In this document: in pieces, positions 1 through 4,979 of the stretch
Position numbering within the stretch: the stretch's first letter is position 1
How the letters are laid out: every line of letters starts with the position of its first letter
NCBI GenBank assembly: GCA_002400805.1
Contig: NVRG01000148.1
Span: 1-5,128, forward strand
Direction: 5' to 3'
DNA: 5,128 nucleotides
Origin: Gammaproteobacteria bacterium
Lineage (GTDB): Bacteria; Pseudomonadota; Gammaproteobacteria; Nitrosococcales; Methylophagaceae
The notes under the pieces: model-generated
What the model was told of the DNA's origin: nothing
Databases searched by the model: none
Seen by the model: the letters and a program-made list of their open reading frames with translations, nothing else
Position numbers and translations under genes: made by a program

Positions 1-1491
1 CCCAAAATACCGATTTATTGTGATCAACGTCTCGATGATGCTCTCGAAGAGCTGGATAATGCTTGGGATCGGACGACAGAAAACATTCGATTGGATAACA
101 ACCCCGGGTTTAAGCTTAAGGAAGCGAAGACCGGACAGCAGCAGTGGAGCTTGTTATACGATAGCGTTGAAAAACTCGATGATGCATTCTTTAAAACCCT
201 GCCGAAGGTAGAAATCGCCAACGTTGTGATGTTTATTGGCGACCTTATTGGTATGTGGGACGGGTTCACGCATATGAAAGATCGTTATACCAAGAAGAAA
301 AAGGCAGCTCCGCTAGCCATCAATGCCTGCCTCCTATCAGAGGGCTTCGGATTCGGCACCCTTAAAATGCCTGATATATCGGATCTTGATATCAGCCTAT
401 TACGTTCGACACGAGAGGACTTTGTCCGGATCGATACACTTTGTGCAGCCAATGATATTGTCAGTAACTACGTACATTCTTTACCTATCTTCAAGCAGTG
501 GAATTTACTTGATGAAAAGGTATTAGCGGATGCCGATGGGCAAAAATTTGCGACCAGCGATAGCACCATCCAGTCGCGATATTCGCGGAAATATCTTGGA
601 AAGGGTCGAGGTATTTCCTTGTACACCCTGATTGCAAATTTTGTTGCCGTAAATGCAAAGAATATGGGTCTTAATGAGTATGAGGGCCACTCTCTCTACG
701 ACATGATATACAGCAACAAAACCGACATTGATATCAACATGGTGACCGGTGACAACCATTCCTTGAATCAGCTTAATTTTGTCACACTGGATTCAATTGA
801 TGTTGCCTATGTTCCCAGCATCAAGAATGTCAGGGAAGCCGCAAACGAATTGTTCTCCGTGAAGTCGCCAGACTGTTACTCGGGGATATTGCAGCCCAAG
901 AACAAGATTAACCTTGATCGTATTAGGTCGCAGAAACGAGGGGTATTGAGGGTGTTGCTCTCGTTAATCATGCAGGAAAATACGCAGAGCAACATCATTC
1001 GGAAATTAAACTCACATTCTCGCTATGCACGGCTAAAAGCTGCATTATTTGAATACAACAATATATTCAAAAGCACCCATGTATTGAATTTAATTGACGA
1101 TATGGAACTCAGAAAAGCTATACGTACAGCCAGAAATCGCACCGAGGCATACCATCAATTGCAGGGGGAGATAAGGAAAACATACAGAGGGGTATTCAAA
1201 GGAAAACGAATCGTAGAAAACCGTGTCAGCGCTTATGCGGCAAGGCTTATCGCGAATTGTATCATTGCCTACAACAGCACTATTCTGAACGCTGTTTATG
1301 AGAAGATGGTGGCAGAAGGCGTGGCACAAGAGATAATTGACGAATTCACAAGAATTTCTCCTATCGCTTGGACACACACATTATTCACTGGGCGCTACAG
1401 CTTTAAGAAAAGCAATGGTGATATTGATATGGCGGCAATGGCGCGAATACTTGAAGAGCATTTAAAGCAGCACTTTTGGAACGATAATTGA
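1..1491 (+). CDS. tnpA: Tn3-family transposase TnpA, C-terminal 496 residues (5' truncated by window edge)
   Basis: This DDE transposase carries out replicative transposition of a Tn3-family element by cutting and joining at its terminal repeats. The frame is open from base 1 with no start codon, so roughly the N-terminal half of the usual ~1000-residue protein lies outside the window. The TTG at 91 is internal and is not a start. Numbering from the first codon, ADGQKF contains the first catalytic Asp (D179), GDNHSLNQ the second (D251), and NRTEAYHQL the Glu (E382). The 72 and 131 residue spacings agree with those I recall for Tn3 and Tn4430 transposases. RLIANCIIAYNS (about 415-426) and the terminal ISPIAWTHTLFTGRYSF (about 452-468) are also typical family blocks. 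The catalytic half looks intact and ends in TGA, 8 bp before the RIT repeat. The rit operon is convergent with it. Family assignment is secure; the subgroup is not. Confidence 0.93.
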   Translation, partial: PKIPIYCDQRLDDALEELDNAWDRTTENIRLDNNPGFKLKEAKTGQQQWSLLYDSVEKLDDAFFKTLPKVEIANVVMFIGDLIGMWDGFTHMKDRYTKKKKAAPLAINACLLSEGFGFGTLKMPDISDLDISLLRSTREDFVRIDTLCAANDIVSNYVHSLPIFKQWNLLDEKVLADADGQKFATSDSTIQSRYSRKYLGKGRGISLYTLIANFVAVNAKNMGLNEYEGHSLYDMIYSNKTDIDINMVTGDNHSLNQLNFVTLDSIDVAYVPSIKNVREAANELFSVKSPDCYSGILQPKNKINLDRIRSQKRGVLRVLLSLIMQENTQSNIIRKLNSHSRYARLKAALFEYNNIFKSTHVLNLIDDMELRKAIRTARNRTEAYHQLQGEIRKTYRGVFKGKRIVENRVSAYAARLIANCIIAYNSTILNAVYEKMVAEGVAQEIIDEFTRISPIAWTHTLFTGRYSFKKSNGDIDMAAMARILEEHLKQHFWNDN

Positions 1492-1498
1492 GCAATTA
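1485..1498. repeat. 14-bp palindrome at the left RIT insertion junction
   Basis: The sequence taattg-ag-caatta is a perfect 6-bp inverted pair around a 2-bp centre. It overlaps the tnpA stop codon (1489-1491) and ends one base before the outer edge of the RIT inverted repeat. It is the kind of small symmetric sequence a tyrosine recombinase could use as a target, but no matching copy is seen outside the other end (4900-4927), so its role is inferred. It is AT-rich and could be chance. Confidence 0.4.
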
Positions 1499-1499
1499 A

Positions 1500-1549
1500 C
1501 TCAGATTGGTCACTTTTGGGGGATATGTGGAGTTCATGAATATGTGGAG
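1500..1549 (+). repeat. Left terminal inverted repeat of the RIT element (50 bp)
   Basis: These 50 bases are the exact reverse complement of 4850-4899, with no mismatch. Identity stops abruptly on both sides: 1499/4900 outside and 1550/4849 inside do not match. It begins ctcagattggtcac and ends in atatgtggag. Inside it are two direct copies of atatgtggag (1523-1532 and 1540-1549), separated by the seven bases ttcatga. The eight-base palindrome ttcatgaa (1533-1540) overlaps that spacer. Confidence 0.95.
1523..1549 (+). repeat. Tandem direct copies of the 10-bp end motif, left end
   Basis: The motif atatgtggag occurs at 1523-1532 and 1540-1549, so copies start every 17 bp. The same pair is present at the right end as part of the 50-bp repeat. 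Repeated short motifs of this size in an element end are plausible recombinase binding sites; this is inference, since no binding data can be read from sequence. Confidence 0.6.
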
Positions 1550-1610
1550 CTGGATGATTAGGAGCCTAAAATAGTAGTATTTTGGTTCCTAATCACTCTG
1601 CATATTCATG
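1535..1610. other. Compound imperfect hairpin at the left end of the RIT element
   Basis: An inner stem pairs 1555-1572 with 1579-1595 around the loop agtagt. Its outer nine pairs (tgattagga with tcctaatca) are perfect, followed by one mismatch and one bulged base. An outer stem pairs 1535-1549 (catgaatatgtggag) with 1596-1610 (ctctgcatattcatg), 13 of 15 positions, with five unpaired bases (1550-1554) on one side only. The structure spans the 3' end of ritC and half of the terminal repeat. It could slow or end transcription between the convergent tnpA and rit genes, but no T tract follows either strand of the stem, so it is not a typical intrinsic terminator. A role as a folded or recombinase-bound end is an alternative. 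Confidence 0.6.
1596..1610 (-). repeat. Inner inverted copy of the end motif, left end
   Basis: The sequence ctctgcatattcatg is an inverted, slightly degenerate copy (13 of 15) of 1535-1549. It lies inside the element, outside the 50-bp repeat, and includes the ritC stop codon (1606-1608). A similar inverted copy sits inside the right end near 4771-4781. Confidence 0.55.
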
Positions 1611-2598
1611 CTTTATTATTGAGTAGTTCTATCAACTTATCAGGTACTCGAAATGTCCCACGTTTTAGTGAGGGCGGCACGATAGCTTCAATAGCTTCTA
1701 TTTTTTCAGTTGGATCTGCACGAAGATAGGTTTCTGTTGTTTGTATGTCTGCATGCCCCAACCAGAGCGAAACTTTTCTAATGTCCCCTGTAGCTTGTAA
1801 TACCAATATTGCTGATGTGTGCCGCAATACATGCGGCGAAATATTTTTTTCTTCCAGTGATAGGCAGTACTTCGTAGCCACCCGAGCATGCTTTTGAAGT
1901 ACATACTTGAAGCCAGATCGAGTCATCGATTGGTCACGAGCGTTAAGGAACAGCTCCGGCACTAGAGGATTACCGCGCACAGCTACCCATGATCTTAGAT
2001 CAGAGACTGTGTCCTTCCATAACGGTAACACGCGTTCTATGCGTCCTTTTCCTTTAATATGCACATTCGGCGAGTTCTGTAGATCAATCGAATCGCAAGT
2101 AAGGTTCACCAACTCCGAAACGCGCAAACCGGCGGAAAAACAGAGATGAAGCATTGCTCTATCTCTAATACCAAGGCGGTTACAAAGATCGGGGGTATTA
2201 AGAATGGATTGCATCTCGTTTATTGTCAGGTAATTTACGAGAGGATTGTTCGTTTTTTTAGCCGGAATAGAGAGCACACGTTGAGTTTGTTCCAAAAGTT
2301 TCGGTTCTTGATACTGGATAAATTTCATGAATGATTTTATGGCGACTAATCGGGCATTGCGAGTTCTCGGGCTGTTTTTTCTTTCCGCTTCCAAATGTTG
2401 CAGAAAATCCATTACCATCGGTGCTTCGATTTGTTCAAGAGAAAGTTTCGATGGCTGAAGGTTAAAACGATCAGCCATAAATTGAAACAATAGTTGAAAG
2501 GCGTATGAGTAGCTATCACATGTATTTGTGCTAGCCCCTTGTTGGTGCGGTAAGCGCTCCCGCAAAAATTCGCTGATATATGGGGAAATAGCGGTCAT
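1606..2598 (-). CDS. ritC: RIT element tyrosine recombinase RitC, 330 aa
   Basis: This is a DNA breaking-rejoining enzyme of the tyrosine recombinase (phage integrase) family, third gene of the trio. Residues about 5-95 form the N-terminal core-binding helical domain, containing SPRTRNARLVAIKSF. The catalytic domain follows from about 120: R159 in SAGLRVSEL, K184 in KGKGRIERVLPLW, H256 and R259 in HVLRHTSA, H282 in WLGHADIQTT and the nucleophile Y291 in TYLRAD. All six residues are present. I chose the ATG at 2598 because it overlaps the ritB stop as ATGA and has AGGAG eight bases upstream. The frame stays open to 2685, but that extension lies wholly inside ritB and lacks recombinase-like sequence. 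The stop lies inside the hairpin at the left end. The role of each recombinase in RIT movement is not established; RitA and RitB are presumed partners. Confidence 0.92.
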   Translation of the reverse strand: MTAISPYISEFLRERLPHQQGASTNTCDSYSYAFQLLFQFMADRFNLQPSKLSLEQIEAPMVMDFLQHLEAERKNSPRTRNARLVAIKSFMKFIQYQEPKLLEQTQRVLSIPAKKTNNPLVNYLTINEMQSILNTPDLCNRLGIRDRAMLHLCFSAGLRVSELVNLTCDSIDLQNSPNVHIKGKGRIERVLPLWKDTVSDLRSWVAVRGNPLVPELFLNARDQSMTRSGFKYVLQKHARVATKYCLSLEEKNISPHVLRHTSAILVLQATGDIRKVSLWLGHADIQTTETYLRADPTEKIEAIEAIVPPSLKRGTFRVPDKLIELLNNKA

Positions 2599-3518
2599 GA
2601 TAATTTCTCCTGAATAAAATTGGTGCATTTGTTTGCAATATCTCGCATCAACTGAGGTGTACTTTCTAAATACCAATAAGTACATCCGACATGGGCATGT
2701 CCCAAATATGTCGTCAGTGCTAATATATGTTGATCAATATGATCACGGCTATTGGGGCAATTAATTAGCGCACGGGTGGCAAAAGTATGGCGAAAATCGG
2801 TAATTCGCGGTCGCGGTTTTGATGATGATTTATCTGTGACTTTATATATTCCCGTTTCGTCAAGTAACCTATAATAAACCGCATAAATAGTGTGACTGGT
2901 AAGTGGATGGTTACGAAGTGAAACAAAGATATGGCTATCGTCGATGTTTAGCTGTTTTCGCTTATTCAGGTAGCCATTTAAAGCCTCAGCTGTCGAACTG
3001 TGAAGTGGTATTGATCGACTTTTGTGATACTTCGTATTCCGAATGATCAACCCGTCTTGAGTGAAATCTCTAAATGTTAAATTGATGGCTTCTGATAGCC
3101 TGATTCCCGTTGCTGCAAATAATCCTATCAATGTATTGTACATTACCGGCCGCAATGACCATTTTGGGGTTAATTTTAGAGCTTGATCCATTAGTGCTTT
3201 AACTTGTTCATCGGTAAAAATGAAAGGTATTGGGCGGTGATGACGACCACAAAAAACGTTTCCCAGCGGTACTTCATGGCGACTATCTTCAGCTCTACAA
3301 AAATGGGAAAAGCGGACTATTGCTTTTAATCGGTTTGCTTTCTGTGCTTCTGAATGAGACTGTCCGGCCCAATTAATTGCTGTATTTGAAACAATATGAG
3401 TATCACCTTCTGATTCAGAAAATTTGGCGAAACTATAAAGATACCTCTCGTCGTCCTTCAGGGTAAACCCCGTAGCGCGGCGAAAAATCAAGTAACTATC
3501 CACAATTTTCGTTAACAT
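2595..3518 (-). CDS. ritB: RIT element tyrosine recombinase RitB, 307 aa, box II His replaced by Thr
   Basis: This is the second tyrosine recombinase of the trio. An N-terminal core-binding domain occupies about residues 1-85 (IFRRATGFTLKDDERYLYSF is characteristic of this subfamily). The catalytic domain follows: R140 in AATGIRLSEA, K163 in NTKYHKSRSIPL, R243 in DFRHTFATR, H274 in YLGHAH, and the nucleophile Y283 in TYWYLEST, nine residues after H274 as usual. The position that is normally the first His of HxxR is T240 (ITDFRHTF), a real departure from the consensus. The frame is otherwise intact. The ATG at 3518 overlaps the end of ritA by 7 nt and has AGGAGGT five bases upstream. The stop overlaps the ritC start as ATGA. 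Expression is presumably coupled to ritA. Whether the protein is fully catalytic or partly structural cannot be told from sequence. Confidence 0.93.
   Translation of the reverse strand: MLTKIVDSYLIFRRATGFTLKDDERYLYSFAKFSESEGDTHIVSNTAINWAGQSHSEAQKANRLKAIVRFSHFCRAEDSRHEVPLGNVFCGRHHRPIPFIFTDEQVKALMDQALKLTPKWSLRPVMYNTLIGLFAATGIRLSEAINLTFRDFTQDGLIIRNTKYHKSRSIPLHSSTAEALNGYLNKRKQLNIDDSHIFVSLRNHPLTSHTIYAVYYRLLDETGIYKVTDKSSSKPRPRITDFRHTFATRALINCPNSRDHIDQHILALTTYLGHAHVGCTYWYLESTPQLMRDIANKCTNFIQEKLS
2607..2611 (-). promoter_or_regulatory. Ribosome binding site of ritC, inside ritB
   Basis: AGGAG reads on the minus strand eight bases before the ATG at 2598, within the last codons of ritB. It fixes the ritC start at the ATGA overlap in preference to the longer frame and suggests coupled translation with ritB. 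Confidence 0.75.
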
Positions 3519-4735
3519 GACTCACCTCCTGGCCATGGTGCAATGACGTTCTTAAGCAAATTCGTATCGACTTTCGCGTAATGAGCTGTTGTTTCAACAG
3601 ATGCATGTCGCAATACGATACCTATAGTTTCTAATGAACATCCTTGGCGAAGTAAGGCTGTTGCTGCAGAGTGTCGAAAAACATGCGATCCATAAAATGG
3701 AGCGTCAATGTCAGCTCTGCGAATAGCGCGTACCGCCACTGCTGATACCCCACTGGCGGTGATACCTACCCAGGGGGCGGTGGCTGTTATAAATATAAAC
3801 CTGTTGTTAACTGGAGGCCTCACCAACAAGTAATCTAATAATGCATCCCCCACATCTTGTGATAAAGGTAGTTTAGTTTCTTGTCGATTCTTACCTATTA
3901 CAAATACAGTGCCGTTTTTCCAGTCAATATCGTCAAGTTTTAGCCCTGATACATCGCATGCGCGCAGCCCAATCCTTGCTAGAAACAAGATAATGGCTTT
4001 ATCTCTGCTGCCAACAATTGTTGAATCATCACATGCACCTATCACAAGATTAATTTCTTCAGGCTGAATATACATGGGTAAAGATTGCAGCTTGAAGTGT
4101 GGAATTGGTGGAAGAACCTTATCCATATTTGAATCGCAACGATCGGTAGCTATCAGAAATCTAAGAAGCATTCTTATGGCATTTACGCGAGTCTTAGTTT
4201 TAGAAGTGCTATCGCTCTCAAAGTGCTTGAAAAAATATTTTCGAACCCGTATGGCCGTTAGATTTCTATGGTTTTCACCGAACTCATTTAATAGTTCTTT
4301 GATCGGTCGTCTGTATTTTTTTAACGTTGAATCCTGCACCCCACGATGATCTTGCATCCATTGCTCGAACTCGTAGAGAAGAGTATGTTGAATTTCATCG
4401 TTTGGAGTCATGGGAACGATTAGCTCATTAAATCGCAGGTAAGCGATATATTGCTTCGCTCCGCGAAACGTAGCGCTTCTTTTTTTAGTTGAATTAATCT
4501 GGGTAAAGGCTTCGCGGAAGTCATTCAATGTTTTTGACGTTATTTTTTCTATTGGAATATCAGAATCTTGAAGCCACTTCGAAAAATGCACAGCGCCACG
4601 AATGTAATTCAGTATCGTTTTATGTTGATATCCTAGCTCTGGCAACCAGTTTGTAAATTCGTCAAGATATTTTCCGGCAGGTGTTTCATAGTACCTTGTA
4701 AGTGTTGACTTGCGTTTGAAATATGAATTTAACAT
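3512..4735 (-). CDS. ritA: RIT element tyrosine recombinase RitA, 407 aa
   Basis: This is the first and largest recombinase of the trio. Numbering from the ATG at 4735, the N-terminal half (about 1-205) appears to contain two successive core-binding-like helical modules: about 18-80 and about 115-200, the latter with HRGVQDSTLKKYRRPIKELL and TRVNAIRMLLRFL. The catalytic domain follows: R258 in ARIGLRACDVSGL, K282 in VIGKNRQETKLPL, H351 and R354 in HVFRHSAATALL, H377 in VLRHAS, and the nucleophile Y386 in AHYAKV. All six catalytic residues are present; the usual LGH is LRH here. I chose ATG 4735 over the GTG immediately before it (4738), because AGGAG is then six bases away instead of three. 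It is the first gene after the right-end repeat, so its promoter must lie in or near that end. The stop overlaps the ritB start by 7 nt. Confidence 0.92.
   Translation of the reverse strand: MLNSYFKRKSTLTRYYETPAGKYLDEFTNWLPELGYQHKTILNYIRGAVHFSKWLQDSDIPIEKITSKTLNDFREAFTQINSTKKRSATFRGAKQYIAYLRFNELIVPMTPNDEIQHTLLYEFEQWMQDHRGVQDSTLKKYRRPIKELLNEFGENHRNLTAIRVRKYFFKHFESDSTSKTKTRVNAIRMLLRFLIATDRCDSNMDKVLPPIPHFKLQSLPMYIQPEEINLVIGACDDSTIVGSRDKAIILFLARIGLRACDVSGLKLDDIDWKNGTVFVIGKNRQETKLPLSQDVGDALLDYLLVRPPVNNRFIFITATAPWVGITASGVSAVAVRAIRRADIDAPFYGSHVFRHSAATALLRQGCSLETIGIVLRHASVETTAHYAKVDTNLLKNVIAPWPGGESC
3524..3530 (-). promoter_or_regulatory. Strong ribosome binding site of ritB, inside ritA
   Basis: AGGAGGT on the minus strand lies five bases before the ritB ATG at 3518, within the last codons of ritA. 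It is close to a perfect Shine-Dalgarno sequence and the best of the three in the operon, so ritB may be translated at least as well as ritA. Confidence 0.8.
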
Positions 4736-4741
4736 CACTGT

Positions 4742-4746
4742 CTCCT
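4742..4746 (-). promoter_or_regulatory. Ribosome binding site of ritA
   Basis: AGGAG on the minus strand is six bases from ATG 4735 and only three from GTG 4738, which favours the ATG. It touches a small AT-rich stem (4745-4761). Confidence 0.75.
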
Positions 4747-4761
4747 TTTTTTACAAAAAAG
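4745..4761 (-). other. Short AT-rich hairpin in the ritA leader
   Basis: On the minus strand C-TTTTTT-GTA-AAAAAA-G can form a seven-pair stem with a three-base loop. It covers the first two bases of the ritA Shine-Dalgarno sequence. The stem is almost all A-U and therefore weak, so any regulatory effect is speculative. Confidence 0.3.
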
Positions 4762-4770
4762 AACGGCAGT

Positions 4771-4781
4771 AATATGTGGTT
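4771..4781 (+). repeat. Inner inverted copy of the end motif, right end
   Basis: The sequence aatatgtggtt matches the end motif atatgtggag at 8 of 10 positions (nine bases aatatgtgg are exact against 4852-4860 inverted). It lies inside the 50-bp repeat in the orientation opposite to the two outer copies, mirroring 1596-1610 at the left end. Confidence 0.5.
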
Positions 4782-4838
4782 AGAAATCCATCATGAAATA
4801 CTGTAACTCCCTAATTCTTAAAGCATCACTACCATCAA

Positions 4839-4866
4839 ATAATAGTTTACTCCACATATTCATGAA
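4839..4866 (-). promoter_or_regulatory. Possible promoter of the rit operon reading inward from the right end
   Basis: On the minus strand TTCATG (4866-4861) and TATTAT (4844-4839) are 16 bases apart, resembling a sigma70 promoter with a weak -35 and a good -10 box. The -35 lies inside the terminal repeat, so recombinase binding there would compete with transcription. This is a weak call: the 160-bp AT-rich leader holds other partial matches, for instance TATTAC near 4775. Confidence 0.25.
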
Positions 4867-4899
4867 CTCCACATATCCCCCAAAAGTGACCAATCTGAG
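4850..4899 (-). repeat. Right terminal inverted repeat of the RIT element (50 bp)
   Basis: This is the exact reverse complement of 1500-1549. It includes the two direct end-motif copies, read here as ctccacatat at 4850-4859 and 4867-4876. The region between this repeat and ritA (4739-4849) holds the ritA ribosome binding site, the inner motif copy and a possible promoter, and no gene. Confidence 0.95.
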
Positions 4900-4927
4900 A
4901 AACAACGCATAATAAGATCCAAAACAC
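4900..4927. other. 28-bp spacer between the RIT element and the IS6-family end
   Basis: This short AT-rich remnant belongs to neither the RIT repeat nor the IS. By position it should be sequence that once followed tnpA, possibly part of the Tn3-family right terminal repeat, but no clear repeat consensus is visible. Its last eight bases, caaaacac (4920-4927), would be the IS target duplication if the IS inserted simply; the other end of the IS is outside the window, so this cannot be checked here. Confidence 0.45.
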
Positions 4928-4945
4928 GGTTCTGTCGCAAATTTT
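4928..4945 (+). repeat. Terminal inverted repeat of the IS6-family element
   Basis: ggttctgtcgcaaatttt carries the GG..CTGT.GCAAA core of IS6-family ends. The inner limit is a guess, because the opposite end is not in the window for comparison. A small palindrome around cccggg (4948-4953) lies just inside. Confidence 0.75.
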
Positions 4946-4979
4946 TCCCGGGAGAAAACTGCAGATTTCCTGGGCGTGA

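Larger units (their letters stand above)
1..1499 (+). mobile_element. Right part of a Tn3-family transposon or IS (partial)
   Basis: This stretch is almost entirely the C-terminal half of a Tn3-family transposase gene and runs off the left edge. Tn3-family elements carry tnpA near one end, closely followed by a terminal inverted repeat of about 38 bp. No repeat of the usual GGGG...TAAG form is visible between the tnpA stop and position 1499, because the RIT element starts there. Whether the missing repeat lies in the 28-bp piece at 4900-4927 or was lost cannot be decided from this window. No resolvase, res site or passenger gene of the transposon is present here. Confidence 0.7.
1500..4899 (-). 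mobile_element. Complete RIT (Recombinase In Trio) element, 3400 bp
   Basis: The element is bounded by a perfect 50-bp inverted repeat and carries only three tyrosine recombinase genes, ritA-ritB-ritC, transcribed as one minus-strand unit with overlapping ends. This matches the described RIT elements, in which three distinct integrases of different subfamilies always occur together in the same order between inverted repeats. All three frames are full length and the two ends are identical, so the copy looks potentially active. The staphylococcal transposon Tn554 also has adjacent recombinase genes, but its third gene encodes a small non-recombinase protein, whereas here the third is a full recombinase. 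No cargo is present. The exact transposition boundary could lie a few bases either side of the repeat edge. Confidence 0.88.

Noticed and set aside
523..1377. Minus-strand frames opposite tnpA (523-759 and 1090-1377)
   Set aside because: They are shadows of the transposase frame without supporting motifs.
91..1491. Starting the Tn3-type transposase at the TTG at 91
   Set aside because: The frame is open to base 1 with transposase-like sequence before that point, and the protein would still be half the family length. It is a 5'-truncated gene running off the window.
1523..1549. A CRISPR-like or tandem repeat array
   Set aside because: There are only two 10-bp copies with a 7-bp spacer, repeated as part of an element end; it is too short and too few for an array.
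1555..1595. A standard intrinsic terminator
   Set aside because: The stem is strong enough, but neither strand has a T run directly after it.
1907..2334. Two plus-strand reading frames (1907-2149 and 2146-2334) opposite ritC
   Set aside because: They are antisense to a well-supported recombinase gene, show no family features and have no convincing ribosome binding sites.
2599..2685. 29-residue N-terminal extension of ritC to an upstream start at 2685
   Set aside because: It lies fully inside ritB, does not look like a recombinase N terminus, and the ATG at 2598 has a good ribosome binding site and the ATGA overlap.
4074..4349. 91-codon plus-strand frame opposite ritA
   Set aside because: It is antisense to ritA core-binding sequence, with no recognisable domain.
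4736..4738. GTG as the ritA start
   Set aside because: Only three bases separate it from AGGAG; the next codon, ATG at 4735, has better spacing and is the preferred start codon.
1500..4899. A Tn554-type transposon or an integron
   Set aside because: Tn554 has two recombinases plus a small non-recombinase third protein and carries resistance genes. An integron would have a single integrase with its diagnostic insert plus attI and attC cassettes. Neither fits.
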